Assembly (NCBI RefSeq): GCF_003350325.1
Contig: NZ_QLYZ01000012.1
Coordinates: 62,001 to 126,000 of the forward strand
Source of the DNA: Vibrio rhodolitus
GTDB taxonomy: Bacteria > Pseudomonadota > Gammaproteobacteria > Enterobacterales > Vibrionaceae
Length of the DNA: 64,000 bases
Reading direction: 5' to 3'
A program made the translations under genes and the position numbers. Under the pieces are notes generated by a model. It saw nothing but the letters and a program-made list of their open reading frames with translations, was not told the DNA's origin and searched no databases. Shown here piece after piece: positions 47,340-57,910 of this stretch; the stretch's first letter is position 1, and each line of letters opens with the position of its first letter.

Positions 47340-47936
47340 TTACAGTTGAACACCAGAGAAAGACATAAAGCCCAACGCCATTAGACCTACAGTAATGAAC
47401 GTGATACCTAGACCACGTAAACCTGGAGGCACGTCAGAGTACTTCATTTTCTCACGGATACCTGCAAGAGCTACGATAGCTAGCATCCAACCCACACCTG
47501 AACCGAAACCGTAAACAACAGATTCAGCAAAGTTGTAGTCACGTTGTACCATGAAAGATACACCACCGAAGATTGCACAGTTTACTGTGATCAGCGGTAG
47601 GAAGATGCCTAGCGCGTTGTACAGAGGTGGGAAGAAACGGTCTAGAACCATCTCTAGGATCTGTACAAGTGCAGCGATTACACCGATAAAGGTGATGAAG
47701 TTTAGGAAGCTAAGGTCTACGCCCTCAACTAACGCATTCTCTTTCAGTACAAGGTTGTACACTAGGTTGTTTACCGGTACAGCGATAGTCAGTACTACCA
47801 CAACCGCAACACCTAGACCGAAAGAGGTCTTTACTTTCTTAGATACCGCAAGGAATGTACACATACCTAGGAAGAAAGACAGTGCCATGTTTTCGATGAA
47901 AATCGATTTAACTAACAGACTGATGTAATGTTCCAT
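47340..47936 (-). CDS. nqrE: Na+-NQR subunit E
   Basis: NqrE is a membrane subunit with six transmembrane segments in 198 residues. Together with NqrD it forms the pair around the membrane iron centre. Conserved parts are [24 protein letters not shown], with the Cys in the first segment, and [17 protein letters not shown], with the second Cys. It starts 7 bases after nqrD's stop. Confidence 0.97.
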
Positions 47937-47943
47937 GACGCCC

Positions 47944-48576
47944 TTACTCCTTCGCTTCTACTTGTTCTGGTTTCAGAATGCGGATTACCCAGATTAGGAA
48001 GCCGATCAGGAAGAATGCAGATGGTGCTAGTAGCATTAGACCGTTAGGTTGGTACCAACCACCATTGCTCACTAGAGGTAGCACTTCCATACCGAACAAT
48101 TTGCCTGAGCCAAATAGTTCACGGAAGAAACCAACAGTGATTAGAACGAAACCGTAACCAAGACCGTTACCAAGACCATCGATAAATGATGGGAATGGAG
48201 CAGACTTCATCGCGAACGCTTCAGCACGACCCATTACGATACAGTTGGTAATGATAAGGCCAACGAATACTGATAGCTGCTTAGAGATATCGTATAGGTA
48301 AGCTTTCAATACTTGGTCTACCACGATTACTAGAGATGCGATGATCGCCATTTGAACGATGATACGCACGCTGTTAGGAATGTGGTTACGGATAAGCGAA
48401 ACAAATAGGTTAGAGAATGCAGTAACGAACATTACCGCAATCGTCATAACGAATGCTGTTTCTAGTTTGGTTGTTACTGCAAGAGCAGAACATACACCAA
48501 GAACTTGCAGCGCGATCGGGTTGTTATCCAACACCGGCGCCATAATGCTCTTTTTAATGTTTTGTGCGCTAGACAT
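47944..48576 (-). CDS. nqrD: Na+-NQR subunit D
   Basis: NqrD is the paralogue of NqrE, with six membrane segments in 210 residues. [23 protein letters not shown] and [22 protein letters not shown] hold the two Cys equivalents that ligate iron with NqrE. Its ATG overlaps the nqrC stop by one base. Confidence 0.97.
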
Positions 48577-49361
48577 TAGTTCAGACCTCCGTCACGAACT
48601 TTTGCTAGGAACGGACCAAAGCCCATATCGCCTAACCAGAAGTCGAATGTACCTTGAACACCGTTACCGGTCAGTGTCGCGCCAGATAGGCCATCAACAC
48701 CGTGCTCAGAACCTGCTGGTGCACCACCTTTAACAATCTTGATTGCTGGTTTGTGGTTTTCGTCGAATAGTTTCTTACCAACGAACTGTGCGCGCCAAGA
48801 TGGGTTCTCAACTTCACCACCAAGTCCAGGAGTTTCACCCTGCTCGTAGTAAGTGATACCGTCAATAGTGTTACCGTCAGTTTGAACAGCTACGAAAGCG
48901 TACATCATTGACCATAGACCCGTACCGTGTACAGGGATGATCACTTTAGACACTTCGCCGCCTTGTTTAACTAGGTAAACAATACCTACGTCAGCACGAC
49001 GAAGGATCTTCGCCTTGTCTTGTTCCGCTGTTAATTTGATTGAGTGTGCAGGCTCTTTCGCAGCTTTACGCTGATCGTAGTTTGCCGCTGTTAGACCATC
49101 TTCAGTCTTCTCAACGAAATTACCAGTTTTAAAGTCTACTAGACGAGGCTCAATGTATTCTGCAAACAGTTCAGGGATCTTCTTGCCGTCAGCTTGAATA
49201 CCTGCAACTTCAACGATCTTAGTCTGTTTGTCTAAAACCGCGTTTGCTTTTTGTTGGCCACGTAGAGCAACTGCCGCTGTTGATACAACGATTGAGCACA
49301 CTAAGCTCAATGCGATAACAACAAACAGCGTCTTTTTAATGCTATCGTTATTACTTGCCAT
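48576..49361 (-). CDS. nqrC: Na+-NQR subunit C
   Basis: NqrC is an anchored periplasmic flavoprotein. One N-terminal membrane helix (about residues 9-30) precedes a soluble domain. The FMN attachment motif S-G-A-T is in [16 protein letters not shown] (about residue 225), modified by Apb[15 protein letters not shown] and [15 protein letters not shown] are family blocks. The 261 residues are normal. It overlaps nqrB by 11 bases. Confidence 0.97.
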   Translation of the reverse strand: MASNNDSIKKTLFVVIALSLVCSIVVSTAAVALRGQQKANAVLDKQTKIVEVAGIQADGKKIPELFAEYIEPRLVDFKTGNFVEKTEDGLTAANYDQRKAAKEPAHSIKLTAEQDKAKILRRADVGIVYLVKQGGEVSKVIIPVHGTGLWSMMYAFVAVQTDGNTIDGITYYEQGETPGLGGEVENPSWRAQFVGKKLFDENHKPAIKIVKGGAPAGSEHGVDGLSGATLTGNGVQGTFDFWLGDMGFGPFLAKVRDGGLN

Positions 49362-50595
49362 AGCGTGCTAGTCTCCGCTTGATGTTCTTCTCGATGACTA
49401 CATGGTCGAACAGAGGTGCGAATAGGTTCGCGAATAGAATCGCCAGCATCATACCTTCTGGGTATGCTGGGTTAACTACACGGATCATCACACACATTGC
49501 ACCAATCAAAATACCGTACCACCACTTACCTGAGTTAGTGAATGATGCAGATACTGGGTCGGTCGCCATAAAGAACATACCGAATGCGAAGCCACCTAGA
49601 ACTAGGTGCCAGTGCCAAGGCATGCTAAACATTGCGTTTGAGTCAGAACCGACAACATTGAACAGCGTTGCTGTTGCAATCATACCGATCATCACACCCG
49701 CGATGATGCGCCAAGAAGCGATTCGCATGTATACGATCATTGCCGCACCAATCATCAGTGCTAGCGTTGATACTTCACCAATTGAACCAGGGATGTTACC
49801 GATAAACGCATCCATCCAAGTAATTGGAGCACCAGTGATGTTGTTGATTAGTGCACCGTTACCACCTTGTGCCCATTGGCTTAGTGCTGTTGCACCAGAG
49901 AAGCCATCCGCTGCTGTCCATACTAGGTCACCTGAAATCTGTGCTGGATAAGCAAAGAATAGGAAAGCACGACCCGCAAGCGCTGGGTTAAGGAAGTTAC
50001 GACCTGTACCACCGAAGATCTCTTTAGCTACAACAACACCGAAGGTAATACCTAGCGCTGCTTGCCATAAAGGTAGAGTTGGCGGAACAATCAATGCAAA
50101 TAGAATAGAAGTAACAAAGAAGCCTTCGTTTACTTCATGCTTACGCACCATACAGAACAGCACTTCCCAGAAACCACCCACAAGGAATACAGTGGCATAG
50201 ATTGGCAGGAAGTATGTCGCACCAAGAATCATCTTGCTGCCAACACCTGCATCAGCAGCCAGTGTGCCGCCTAGCATTTCTGTTAACCAGTAGTGCCAGT
50301 TGCCTGCTACTACTGCCGCTAGTTGCTCACCAGCGTACATGTGGTTAAGTGCTGCGATAGCTTGGCCACCCGCGTTGTACATACCCCAGAACATTGCTGG
50401 GAATACCGCGAACCAAACCATGATCATGATACGTTTTAAGTCAACGCTATCACGAACGTGCGAGCTTTTATGTGTCACTAGACCAGGAGTGTAGAAAACT
50501 GTCGCTACAGCTTCATACAGGGCAAACCATTTTTCATGCTTACCGCCCGGCTCAAAGTGATGCTCGATGTCTTCAAGAAACTTTTTAAGAGCCAT
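49351..50595 (-). CDS. nqrB: Na+-NQR subunit B
   Basis: NqrB is the core membrane subunit with about ten transmembrane segments and is part of the Na+ path. The covalent FMN motif S-G-A-T appears in [14 protein letters not shown] (about residue 236). [16 protein letters not shown] and [18 protein letters not shown] are typical; NRNLFNPA-type loops bind riboflavin or quinone in the family. The 414 residues are typical. Confidence 0.97.
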   Translation of the reverse strand: MALKKFLEDIEHHFEPGGKHEKWFALYEAVATVFYTPGLVTHKSSHVRDSVDLKRIMIMVWFAVFPAMFWGMYNAGGQAIAALNHMYAGEQLAAVVAGNWHYWLTEMLGGTLAADAGVGSKMILGATYFLPIYATVFLVGGFWEVLFCMVRKHEVNEGFFVTSILFALIVPPTLPLWQAALGITFGVVVAKEIFGGTGRNFLNPALAGRAFLFFAYPAQISGDLVWTAADGFSGATALSQWAQGGNGALINNITGAPITWMDAFIGNIPGSIGEVSTLALMIGAAMIVYMRIASWRIIAGVMIGMIATATLFNVVGSDSNAMFSMPWHWHLVLGGFAFGMFFMATDPVSASFTNSGKWWYGILIGAMCVMIRVVNPAYPEGMMLAILFANLFAPLFDHVVIEKNIKRRLARYGK

Positions 50596-50600
50596 GAAAA

Positions 50601-51941
50601 TTACCCTTCCTTCTCAATCGTGTCTAGGCATTCACGAAGTAACGCACCGTACTCGTATTTACCTGGACATACAAAGGTACACAAAGCTAGATCTTCTTCA
50701 TCCAGTTCTAGAGCACCTAGCGCTTGAGCGCTATCTGTGTCACCAGCACATAGATCACGAAGTAGCAATGTCGGCTCCATATCTAGAGGCATTACGCGCT
50801 CGTAGCTGCCGATTGGAACCATTGAGCGGTCACTACCGTTAGTCGTGGTTGTCATGTTGAACAACTGACCTTTGAATAGGTGACCAAGGAAAGAGCGAGT
50901 AACAGAGAACTTGTTCTTACCAGGCATCGCCCAGCCAAACAGTTCCTTCTCACGACCTTCACGTAATACAGAAACTTGTTGATGGTAACGACCTAGGTAC
51001 GCGTGTGGACCAACAGCATGAGTACCTGTTAGTACTGAGCCAGAAATCACACGAACTTCACCAGGCATTAGCTCGTTATCAGTCAACTCGTCCAAGCTAG
51101 CACCAATGATAGTGCGAACTAGGCGCGGTTTGTTAACCACTGGACCCGCTAGAGAGATCACACGATCAACACATAGCTCACCTGTTAAGAACAACTTACC
51201 GAACGCAATCACGTCTTGGTAGTTAATACTCCACGCCACATTTGCTGCATTTACTGGGTATAGGAAATGCATGTGGGTACCCGCAAGACCTGCAGGGTGT
51301 GGACCATCAAACACATGTTCTTCAACATTAGACTGAGAAGAGCGAGGTAGGCTTGAGCCTGCTTTACAAACGTAAACCTTGCCTTCTGTTAGGGCTGAAA
51401 GGACGTCAAGACCAGCGATGAATGCTTCTTTCTCTTCGTTGATAATCAACTCAGGCTGAGCTGCAAGAGGATTAGTATCCATTGCAGTTACGAAAATAGC
51501 CTTGGTAGAAGAATCAATAGCTGGAACCTTGCTGAACGGACGAGTACGGAAAGCAGTCCAAAGACCTGAATCAACAAGCTGAGTCTTGATCGCTTCACGA
51601 TCTAAACTTGCTAGTTGAGCAGCTTCAAACTTATCGAAAGTAACTTGTTCGTCACCTGCAGCTTCAATCACTACTGATTGAAGTACACGTTTCGCACCAC
51701 GGTTAACTTCGATCACTTTACCGCTGATCGGCGAAGTAAATTTAACGCCTGGATTCTTCTTGTCTTCAAAAAGAACTTGAGCTTTCTTTACTTCGTCACC
51801 TACGCGGACATGCATAGTAGGACGCATGCCAACGTACTCTTCGCCAAGCAAGGCGACTTTCTTGATGGATTTACCATCATTAATCACCTGGGTAGGAGTT
51901 CCTGCGATAGGAAGGTCCAAACCCTTCTTTATTGTAATCAT
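50601..51941 (-). CDS. nqrA: Na+-NQR subunit A
   Basis: NqrA is the cytoplasmic subunit that binds ubiquinone near the membrane. [20 protein letters not shown] is the family N-terminus; an open frame runs 32 codons further upstream but has no ribosome site or family match. [28 protein letters not shown] is the early barrel domain and [24 protein letters not shown] the end. The 446 residues are standard. It is the first gene of nqrABCDEF, so the operon promoter must lie in the gap upstream. Confidence 0.97.
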   Translation of the reverse strand: MITIKKGLDLPIAGTPTQVINDGKSIKKVALLGEEYVGMRPTMHVRVGDEVKKAQVLFEDKKNPGVKFTSPISGKVIEVNRGAKRVLQSVVIEAAGDEQVTFDKFEAAQLASLDREAIKTQLVDSGLWTAFRTRPFSKVPAIDSSTKAIFVTAMDTNPLAAQPELIINEEKEAFIAGLDVLSALTEGKVYVCKAGSSLPRSSQSNVEEHVFDGPHPAGLAGTHMHFLYPVNAANVAWSINYQDVIAFGKLFLTGELCVDRVISLAGPVVNKPRLVRTIIGASLDELTDNELMPGEVRVISGSVLTGTHAVGPHAYLGRYHQQVSVLREGREKELFGWAMPGKNKFSVTRSFLGHLFKGQLFNMTTTTNGSDRSMVPIGSYERVMPLDMEPTLLLRDLCAGDTDSAQALGALELDEEDLALCTFVCPGKYEYGALLRECLDTIEKEG

Positions 51942-52336
51942 ACGCACTTGCACTACTTTATCGGGAAAAAGATTCTTTAATTGCGTAACTTTTAGACACG
52001 ACATCAGTGTCCGGTTCTGACGCCCTCCAGGCATCAAAATCGCAACATCCTATTAAACTTCTCGTCACATATTAATTGCGAGATTCATCAGGGGCGATAG
52101 TCTATCATCAATTGGGAATATGATGCCATGACCAATGGCGCCTATAGTGGCAATAAATGTTAGGAAATGAGTTTAAAAGGTTAAAGAATAGTCATAACTT
52201 TGAGCTATCGCACATCCCGCTCTAAATGAGAACTTATCGAAACCTACTGATAATTAACATAATGAAACATTTATTGTTAATTTGTCGTAATTTCACTTTT
52301 GTTTCCACATTGTTAACAGGGATGTTTTAAACACAG
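51942..52336. other. Intergenic region upstream of nqrA
   Basis: About 400 bases between nqrA and bolA. It must hold the nqr promoter, but I find no -10/-35 pair I trust. An imperfect dyad ATTAACA..TGTTAAT lies at 52253-52281. No frame with a ribosome site and no strong hairpin is visible apart from the bolA terminator at its right end. Confidence 0.5.
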
Positions 52337-52364
52337 AAAAAAAGCAGCTTGCGCTGCTTCTCTC
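52337..52364 (-). terminator. Terminator after bolA
   Basis: On the minus strand AAGCAGC, loop GCAA, GCTGCTT and then a run of U. Confidence 0.82.
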
Positions 52365-52366
52365 TT

Positions 52367-52672
52367 TTATCGTGTACCACCTAAGCACATCGGGCTATGA
52401 GGAGCCCTTTGCTGCTCGCTCCATTCTGCTGGAGTGTATGTGTGAATCGCCAAAGCATGAATATGGTTAGCCAACTCATCGGCCAAAGCTTGGTTGACTA
52501 AACGATGGCGTGGTAACAACCGCAGCCCTTCGAATTGCTCGCTGACCACGATTACTTTGAAGTGGCTTTCTGAGCCTGGCGGCACGTTATGCATGTAACT
52601 TTCATTAATCACTTCAAGATGAGTCGGAGAAAGTTGCTGGTGTAGTTTGGTTTGAATAGTTTCTTCTATCAT
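52367..52672 (-). CDS. bolA: BolA-family protein
   Basis: BolA works with monothiol glutaredoxins in iron-sulfur handling and acts as a regulator of morphology genes. The 101-residue protein has [39 protein letters not shown], with the conserved His ligand and Ser/His block, and the nucleic-acid-binding-like [17 protein letters not shown]. In E. coli bolA is next to yajG and ampG, which here follow on the opposite strand. Confidence 0.95.
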   Translation of the reverse strand: MIEETIQTKLHQQLSPTHLEVINESYMHNVPPGSESHFKVIVVSEQFEGLRLLPRHRLVNQALADELANHIHALAIHTYTPAEWSEQQRAPHSPMCLGGTR

Positions 52673-52820
52673 CGTATTTCACCGCGTCTTATTAACATCA
52701 TGACGAATTGTTATCAGCGCATCATAGACGTCTCATACGTAAATCGAAAGGTTTTAGTTTTCACTTTAGTCTTCATCTGCGACAATTTCACCTAATCTCA
52801 AACACCCAAGCGTTCCATTT

Positions 52821-53951
52821 ATGAAATCTGAGCTTACCCTCTTCGACCGCGCACTGACCCTTTTGCGCTACCCAGTTAGAAACAACGAAACATTGCAGGC
52901 ATGGGACGCAGGCGATGAGTATTTAATTAGCCACATTGAAGAAATGAACCTCAATGATGGGCAAAATATTTTAGTGCTCAATGATAGCTTTGGTGCGCTC
53001 TCGTGCTGGTTCTCAGCGCGCCACAATGTTACCACCATTAGCGACTCACATATCGCGCACAAGGCGATCACTGCTAACCTAACTCGTAATCAATGCCAGC
53101 CAATTACTCTGCTTGATAGCCTTGCCGAATTACCACCATCGGTTGATTTAGTCCTGATGCAGATCCCGCGTAACAACCGATTTTTAACTTGGCAGCTAAA
53201 CCAACTTCGCCAAGTTTTGAGTGCTGACATTCCAATTATCGCGGTTAATAAAGCCAAAGAAATTCACTCATCTACGCTGAAATTATTTGAAAAGTACCTT
53301 GGTGAGACCACCACCTCGCTAGCGTGGAAAAAGCATCGTTTGGTGTTCAGTTTTGCCAACAGTCCTCAGACAACTTTGGTAGAGCCGTTTACCACATGGC
53401 AAGTCGATGGGCAGCCGTTCACTCTGAAAAACCTACCTAATGTCTACTCGGGTGAAAGCCTCGATTTGGGTGCGCGTTTTATGCTTGAACACCTACCTAG
53501 CGACGATCAGCATCGTAAGGCGATTGATCTGGGTTGTGGGAATGGCGTGTTATCGGTCAAATTGGCGCAGCTCAATCCTAATCTTGCGATTACCTGTGTC
53601 GATGAAAGTTTTATGGCGGTAGCTTCCGCAAAGCAAAACTTACTCGACAACCTCAGCTCACCACGAGATTTACGCTTTATTGACAATAACTGTCTAGATG
53701 GCTTTAACCCTGGCGAGTATGATTTGGTGGTTTGTAACCCACCTTTCCACCAGCAGCAAGCCATCACTGATCATATCGCGTGGCAAATGTTCTGTGATGC
53801 AAAGCATGTTCTTTGCAATGGTGGGCAATTATTAGTTATCGGTAATCGCCACCTCGGATACGATGTGAAGTTAAAGCGTCTATTTGGTAAGTCGAATGTC
53901 AGCCTAGTTGCCGCAAATAAAAAATTTGTGATTTTACAAGCGACTAAGTAG
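52821..53951 (+). CDS. rlmG: 23S rRNA (guanine-N2-)-methyltransferase RlmG
   Basis: RlmG methylates G1835 of 23S rRNA. The protein of 376 residues has a decayed N-terminal methyltransferase-like domain (about 1-180; LVLNDSFGALSCW, STLKLFEKYLGETTTSLAWKKHRL) and an active C-terminal one (about 195-376) with IDLGCGNGVLSVKLAQLNP for AdoMet and CNPPFHQQ (NPPF motif). The N-terminal blocks match RlmG rather than RsmC, which is shorter. Confidence 0.93.
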   Translation: MKSELTLFDRALTLLRYPVRNNETLQAWDAGDEYLISHIEEMNLNDGQNILVLNDSFGALSCWFSARHNVTTISDSHIAHKAITANLTRNQCQPITLLDSLAELPPSVDLVLMQIPRNNRFLTWQLNQLRQVLSADIPIIAVNKAKEIHSSTLKLFEKYLGETTTSLAWKKHRLVFSFANSPQTTLVEPFTTWQVDGQPFTLKNLPNVYSGESLDLGARFMLEHLPSDDQHRKAIDLGCGNGVLSVKLAQLNPNLAITCVDESFMAVASAKQNLLDNLSSPRDLRFIDNNCLDGFNPGEYDLVVCNPPFHQQQAITDHIAWQMFCDAKHVLCNGGQLLVIGNRHLGYDVKLKRLFGKSNVSLVAANKKFVILQATK

Positions 53952-54007
53952 TCATCTATTATCCACTTAAACTTGAGCCTTTCAGAAGATTAGAAAAGGA
54001 AATGACA

Positions 54008-54577
54008 ATGAGAAAACTGGTTCTAGCCGCGTCAATCGCGTTACTGACTGCTTGTTCAGCGCCTCAGCAAGAACAACTTAACTTTACGCCTCGTGCTGAG
54101 CTAAGTAATAGCAACATCGTAAATGGCAGCGCATTCACGCTAACCAGTAAAGATGTCCGCTCTGCGCAATATGTTGCCCTAGTTGATAGTGGTCGTTCTA
54201 ATATTGAGCCTATCCACGCTAAGCAAAATGTTCGCATCACGCTAGAAAATGCTCTGCTAGAACAATTTCAATCTCAAGGCTTCCGCAGTTCAGTAAACAG
54301 CGAAAACTCAATTGAGCTTGAAGTACAAGAGCTGCTTGTTTCTGTTAAGCATTCGGTAATGGAAAATGAAATGGATGCTAAGTTGGTGCTAGAAATCACC
54401 GCTGAAACACCACAAGGCAAGCTAGTGAAAACTTACACCGGTACTGCAGAGCGCACTGGTGCACTAAGCGCATCAAACGACGAAATTTCATTGGTTCTAA
54501 ACGATGTTGCGAATCTTGTGCTGCGCGAAGTCGCGAATGACCGTGAACTACAGAGCTACATGCAGGAGCGCTTCTAA
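54008..54577 (+). CDS. yajG: YajG-family lipoprotein
   Basis: The 189-residue product is an outer-envelope lipoprotein: MRKLVLAASIALLTACSAP has the LTAC lipobox, giving the acylated cysteine at residue 16. The rest fits the YajG family (ALVDSGRSNIEPIHAKQNVRITLENALLEQF). Function is unknown. ATG at the third codon of the frame is used because AAAGGA is then 8 bases away. It is coupled to the next gene by TAATG. E. coli yajG lies between bolA and ampG. Confidence 0.9.
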   Translation: MRKLVLAASIALLTACSAPQQEQLNFTPRAELSNSNIVNGSAFTLTSKDVRSAQYVALVDSGRSNIEPIHAKQNVRITLENALLEQFQSQGFRSSVNSENSIELEVQELLVSVKHSVMENEMDAKLVLEITAETPQGKLVKTYTGTAERTGALSASNDEISLVLNDVANLVLREVANDRELQSYMQERF

Positions 54578-55122
54578 TGTGGAAATACGCAATTGCGTGT
54601 GCTGCATTAGTTTCAAACCTTGCATTCGCTGGTCCTAAAGTCGAAATGGAAACCAACCTGGGTTCATTTGTGATTGAGTTAAATCAAGAGCAAGCGCCTA
54701 TCTCAGTCGCCAACTTTCTTAAGTATGTGGAAGATGGTAGCTACGTTGGCACTCAGTTCCACCGCGTTATACCTGGCTTTATGGCGCAAGGTGGTGGTTT
54801 TGATCAAAACATGAATCGAGCGCCAACCTACCCGCCAATCAAAAACGAAGCGAGTAATGGTTTAGCAAATGATAAAGCAACGATCGCGATGGCTCGCACC
54901 AACGATCCTAACTCAGCGACTCGTCAGTTTTTTATCAATTTAGTCGACAACGACTTCCTGAACTTTAAAGCTCGCCCACCGGGCTATGCTGTATTTGGTG
55001 AGGTCGTACAGGGTTTTGATGTCATTCAACAAATGGCAAGCAAACCGACTCACAATGTCGGACGTTACCGCGACGTACCGGTTGATGCAATTGTGATTGA
55101 GAAAGTCACACTGCTTGACTAA
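54577..55122 (+). CDS. Periplasmic peptidyl-prolyl cis-trans isomerase (cyclophilin)
   Basis: Cyclophilins speed cis-trans change at prolines. The 181-residue protein begins with a signal peptide (MWKYAIACAALVSNLAFA), so it is exported like E. coli PpiA. The core KVEMETNLGSFVIELNQEQAPISVANFLKYV, GTQFHRVIPGFMAQGG (catalytic Arg) and QFFINLVDNDFLNF is complete. It is translated coupled to yajG and followed by a terminator. In E. coli no such gene lies between yajG and ampG. Confidence 0.93.
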   Translation: MWKYAIACAALVSNLAFAGPKVEMETNLGSFVIELNQEQAPISVANFLKYVEDGSYVGTQFHRVIPGFMAQGGGFDQNMNRAPTYPPIKNEASNGLANDKATIAMARTNDPNSATRQFFINLVDNDFLNFKARPPGYAVFGEVVQGFDVIQQMASKPTHNVGRYRDVPVDAIVIEKVTLLD

Positions 55123-55126
55123 AGAC

Positions 55127-55157
55127 TGAGGCTCTCACTCTGAGAGCCTTTCTATTT
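55127..55157 (+). terminator. Terminator after the cyclophilin gene
   Basis: AGGCTCTCA, loop CTC, TGAGAGCCT and a T-rich tail. Confidence 0.8.
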
Positions 55158-55187
55158 TCCCCGTAGCACTAATAACAAGGAATAGTG

Positions 55188-56540
55188 ATGGTTAACACTT
55201 CTCCTTCCTGGCTTGAAACCGTTCGTAGTTACCTAGACAAGCGCTTACTTTGGGTATTTATGTTAGGTTGCTCAAGCGGCTTTCCTTGGGTCTTAATTGG
55301 TTCAAACATGTCAGGCTGGCTCAAAGACGCCGGACTCACTCGTGCTGCAATTGGTTATTTTGGCAGTGTTTTTGCGGTTTACGCGATCAACTTCCTGTGG
55401 GCTCCACTCGTCGACCGAGTCAAGTTGCCTTTGCTTAATCACTATCTAGGTCAGCGTCGTAGTTGGATTTTCCTCTGTCAGTCCATCGTACTGGTTTGTA
55501 CCTTGCTGATTGCTGGTGTCGATCCGGCAAAAAGTTTGATGCTCACCTCGATGCTGGCCTTATGCATTGCCATTGCATCCTCGACGCAAGACATTGCCAT
55601 CGACGCTTACCGAATAGATACTTTTCCAAAATCCGACGCATCAAAGCTGCCACAAGCTTCAGCGATGGCGGTGATTGGTTGGTGGACCGGTTACTCTTTA
55701 CCGGGCTATCTGGCGTTTATCAACGCCGACAGTATTGGTTGGAACGGGGTCTACTATGGTATGGCGGCTATCGTTGGCTTGCTGATGCTATTTACCCTCT
55801 TGGTCGGCGAACCAAAGACCAAGCGTGAACAACTGCAAGCCGAAGCGGAAAAAAGACACAGTGCGGTAGTCAGAAACCCGATTGTGGCTTGGTTAAGCGT
55901 TACGGTATTAGAGCCGTTTATTGACTTCTTTAGACGTAATGGCTTTCGCGTTGCTTTGACTCTACTGCTGTTCGTGTTTTTGTTTAAGATTGGTGAAGCC
56001 TTCCTTGGCCGCATGTCGATCACCTTCTACAAAGAGATCGGTTTTAGTAATGAGCAGATCGGCTATTACTCCAAGTTAATCGGCTGGGGTCTAACCATGC
56101 TATTTACCCTGCTTGGCAGCATGGTAAACGTCAAGTTTGGCATCGTTCGTGGTTTGATGATTGGTGGTATTGCCATGGCGGCAAGTAACCTGATGTTCGC
56201 TTGGATTGCCAAAGTGGGTCCAAATGAGCAAATCTTCTTGGCAACCTTAGTGGTAGATAACTTTACCTCAGCATTCTCAACCGTGGCGTTTGTATCTTTC
56301 TTAACCGTCGTCACCGGACAAGCATTCTCGGCAACGCAATATGCGCTACTGGCCTCGTTGGGTAACTTTGGTCGCACAACGTTAGCGTCATTTAGCGGCG
56401 AATTAGTTGACTTCCTTGATGATTGGTCAATGTTCTTTATTCTTACTGCATTGATGGTGATCCCAAGCTTGATCATGCTCTATTCATTGCGTCACTACTT
56501 TAATGACATGCTTGATAAAGCCAGTAAAGAACACGAATAA
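55188..56540 (+). CDS. ampG: AmpG-type muropeptide permease
   Basis: AmpG imports GlcNAc-anhydroMurNAc peptides for peptidoglycan recycling and so can influence beta-lactamase induction. This MFS carrier of 450 residues has about 12 membrane segments. LWVFMLGCSSGFPWVLIGSNMSGWLKDAGLTRAAIGYFG and SSTQDIAIDAYRID are family blocks. The second codon ATG is preferred over an upstream GTG because AAGGA then has good spacing. It is the third of the bolA-yajG-ampG neighbours. Confidence 0.92.
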   Translation: MVNTSPSWLETVRSYLDKRLLWVFMLGCSSGFPWVLIGSNMSGWLKDAGLTRAAIGYFGSVFAVYAINFLWAPLVDRVKLPLLNHYLGQRRSWIFLCQSIVLVCTLLIAGVDPAKSLMLTSMLALCIAIASSTQDIAIDAYRIDTFPKSDASKLPQASAMAVIGWWTGYSLPGYLAFINADSIGWNGVYYGMAAIVGLLMLFTLLVGEPKTKREQLQAEAEKRHSAVVRNPIVAWLSVTVLEPFIDFFRRNGFRVALTLLLFVFLFKIGEAFLGRMSITFYKEIGFSNEQIGYYSKLIGWGLTMLFTLLGSMVNVKFGIVRGLMIGGIAMAASNLMFAWIAKVGPNEQIFLATLVVDNFTSAFSTVAFVSFLTVVTGQAFSATQYALLASLGNFGRTTLASFSGELVDFLDDWSMFFILTALMVIPSLIMLYSLRHYFNDMLDKASKEHE

Positions 56541-56567
56541 GATATTGCTAAATAGCGAATCTAAATA

Positions 56568-56602
56568 GCAAAAAAGGTCGCCGCAGCGACCTTTTCTTTT
56601 AA
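56568..56602. terminator. Bidirectional terminator between ampG and chrR
   Basis: AAAAGGTCGC, loop, GCGACCTTTT with A/T tails on both sides. Confidence 0.85.
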
Positions 56603-56609
56603 GCAGTGC

Positions 56610-57272
56610 TTATGGGTATAAGCCTTTGCCAAACAAATTAAACACTCGCGCCACGCCTTGAGTAAATAGCAGTGGTTCCGTCAATACGGTGAGACACAAA
56701 CAGTCTTCACCTTTTTTGGTGTAGGGGCTATGTTTGACTGCCGCGTCTTTGAGCATAAAATCGCCGACTTCATAGTGCCCATCTTCATCACTAAAACCGC
56801 CATACAGTACCAGGGTCGACTCTAACCCTTTGTGAGTGTGTTGCGGGATCTGAACATCTTCGCTGATGTAAAGCAGATTCACTCGCGCTTCTTCACCAAG
56901 GTTTATCTCAGCACTGTAAACTTTGCCGCCATAGCTTTTCCACTCACCTATGTCATCGACAAAACGGCTTAGAGAAAGCGGTAACTTAAACTGCTTATCC
57001 TTGAGCTTGATGGTGCGGTTCTTGCGATTGAATTTGAACGGCTCCGGATCTTCTTCTAGCGCAACAATTTTGTCCAACATGGCAGAAAAGTCGTCATCTA
57101 GATCAGTAGAGCTCGCACACAAATGCTGTCCGGCTTGTTCTTCGAATTTGGCGCATAGCTTCTTGCACTGAGGACAAGTTTCAACGTGTGTTGCGATTGC
57201 AAAGCTGTTAGCAGCGTCAATCTCACCTTCCACATAGGCGCGCAACATTTCTTCACTGGGGTGATAACTCAT
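56610..57272 (-). CDS. chrR: ChrR-type zinc anti-sigma factor
   Basis: ChrR holds an ECF sigma factor inactive until singlet oxygen or a related stress releases it. In the 220-residue protein, the N-terminal anti-sigma domain has HVETCPQCKKLC, the H-x3-C-x2-C zinc site. The C-terminal part (about residues 115-215) is a cupin with PQHTHKGLESTLVLYGGFSDEDGHYEVGDF, where the His/Glu ligate a second metal. It overlaps the sigma gene by 4 bases, the usual coupling of such pairs. Confidence 0.93.
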   Translation of the reverse strand: MSYHPSEEMLRAYVEGEIDAANSFAIATHVETCPQCKKLCAKFEEQAGQHLCASSTDLDDDFSAMLDKIVALEEDPEPFKFNRKNRTIKLKDKQFKLPLSLSRFVDDIGEWKSYGGKVYSAEINLGEEARVNLLYISEDVQIPQHTHKGLESTLVLYGGFSDEDGHYEVGDFMLKDAAVKHSPYTKKGEDCLCLTVLTEPLLFTQGVARVFNLFGKGLYP

Positions 57273-57853
57273 AATTGCTCCGCCTCTATTTCGTTACGTA
57301 ACTTTTCGACCGCAAGGCGCAGACGCGACTTGACGGTGCCCAATGGAATATCAAACATGTCGGCGACTTGTTGATGCGGTAGCTCCTCCAAGTACACAGC
57401 TTGCACCACTTTCCTCTGCGCCTCAGGTAAAATTTCTAAAAACTTCAGGACCTGCTCTTTGAGCATCTCATGCTCAGGCGCGTAATGCTCAACGAGATCC
57501 GGCGGCAGAAAATCCGACGGCCAAATATCGTCAGCCAAGACATGAGCATCTCTGCCTTTTTGCTTGCGTAGCAAATCAAAACAAAGGTTTCTCGCTATCG
57601 TGTATATCCAAGTAGAAAGCGAGCTCTTGCTGCCGTCAAATAGGGCGCACTTTTGCCACACCGTCGCCATAGTTTCTTGCACTAGCTCGATAGCAACCTG
57701 TTCGTTACCCATGTGCTTGTATGCAAATTGCTTTAAACGCGGGGAAAAGTGATTAAAAATTAGAGCAAATGCCTGTTTATCACGACTTTTCACTTGCTCC
57801 ATGCATTCCGTCCAGTCTGCCCGGGTATATGCAGTTGTGTCTTGTGTGCTCAT
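57269..57853 (-). CDS. rpoE: ECF sigma factor (ChrR-partner type)
   Basis: The 194-residue protein is a group IV sigma-70. Region 2 has ALIFNHFSPRLKQFAYKHMGNEQVAIELVQETM..VWQKC and STWIYTIARNLCFDLLRKQKG; region 4 has LPEAQRKVVQAVYLEELPHQQVADMFDIPLGTVKSRLRLA. It is the ChrR-controlled type, distinct from the RseA-controlled sigma-E that RseP would release, so the symbol is by analogy with Rhodobacter. It is expected to control its own operon. Confidence 0.92.
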   Translation of the reverse strand: MSTQDTTAYTRADWTECMEQVKSRDKQAFALIFNHFSPRLKQFAYKHMGNEQVAIELVQETMATVWQKCALFDGSKSSLSTWIYTIARNLCFDLLRKQKGRDAHVLADDIWPSDFLPPDLVEHYAPEHEMLKEQVLKFLEILPEAQRKVVQAVYLEELPHQQVADMFDIPLGTVKSRLRLAVEKLRNEIEAEQL

Positions 57854-57910
57854 TTACCACATCCTTGGAATTGCGATATCAAAATTCGTACGCATACTGC
57901 TTTGTATCGA

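Noticed and set aside
51942..52037. N-terminal extension of NqrA by 32 codons
   Set aside because: The family N-terminus starts at the internal ATG (MITIKKG); the extension has no ribosome site or family similarity.
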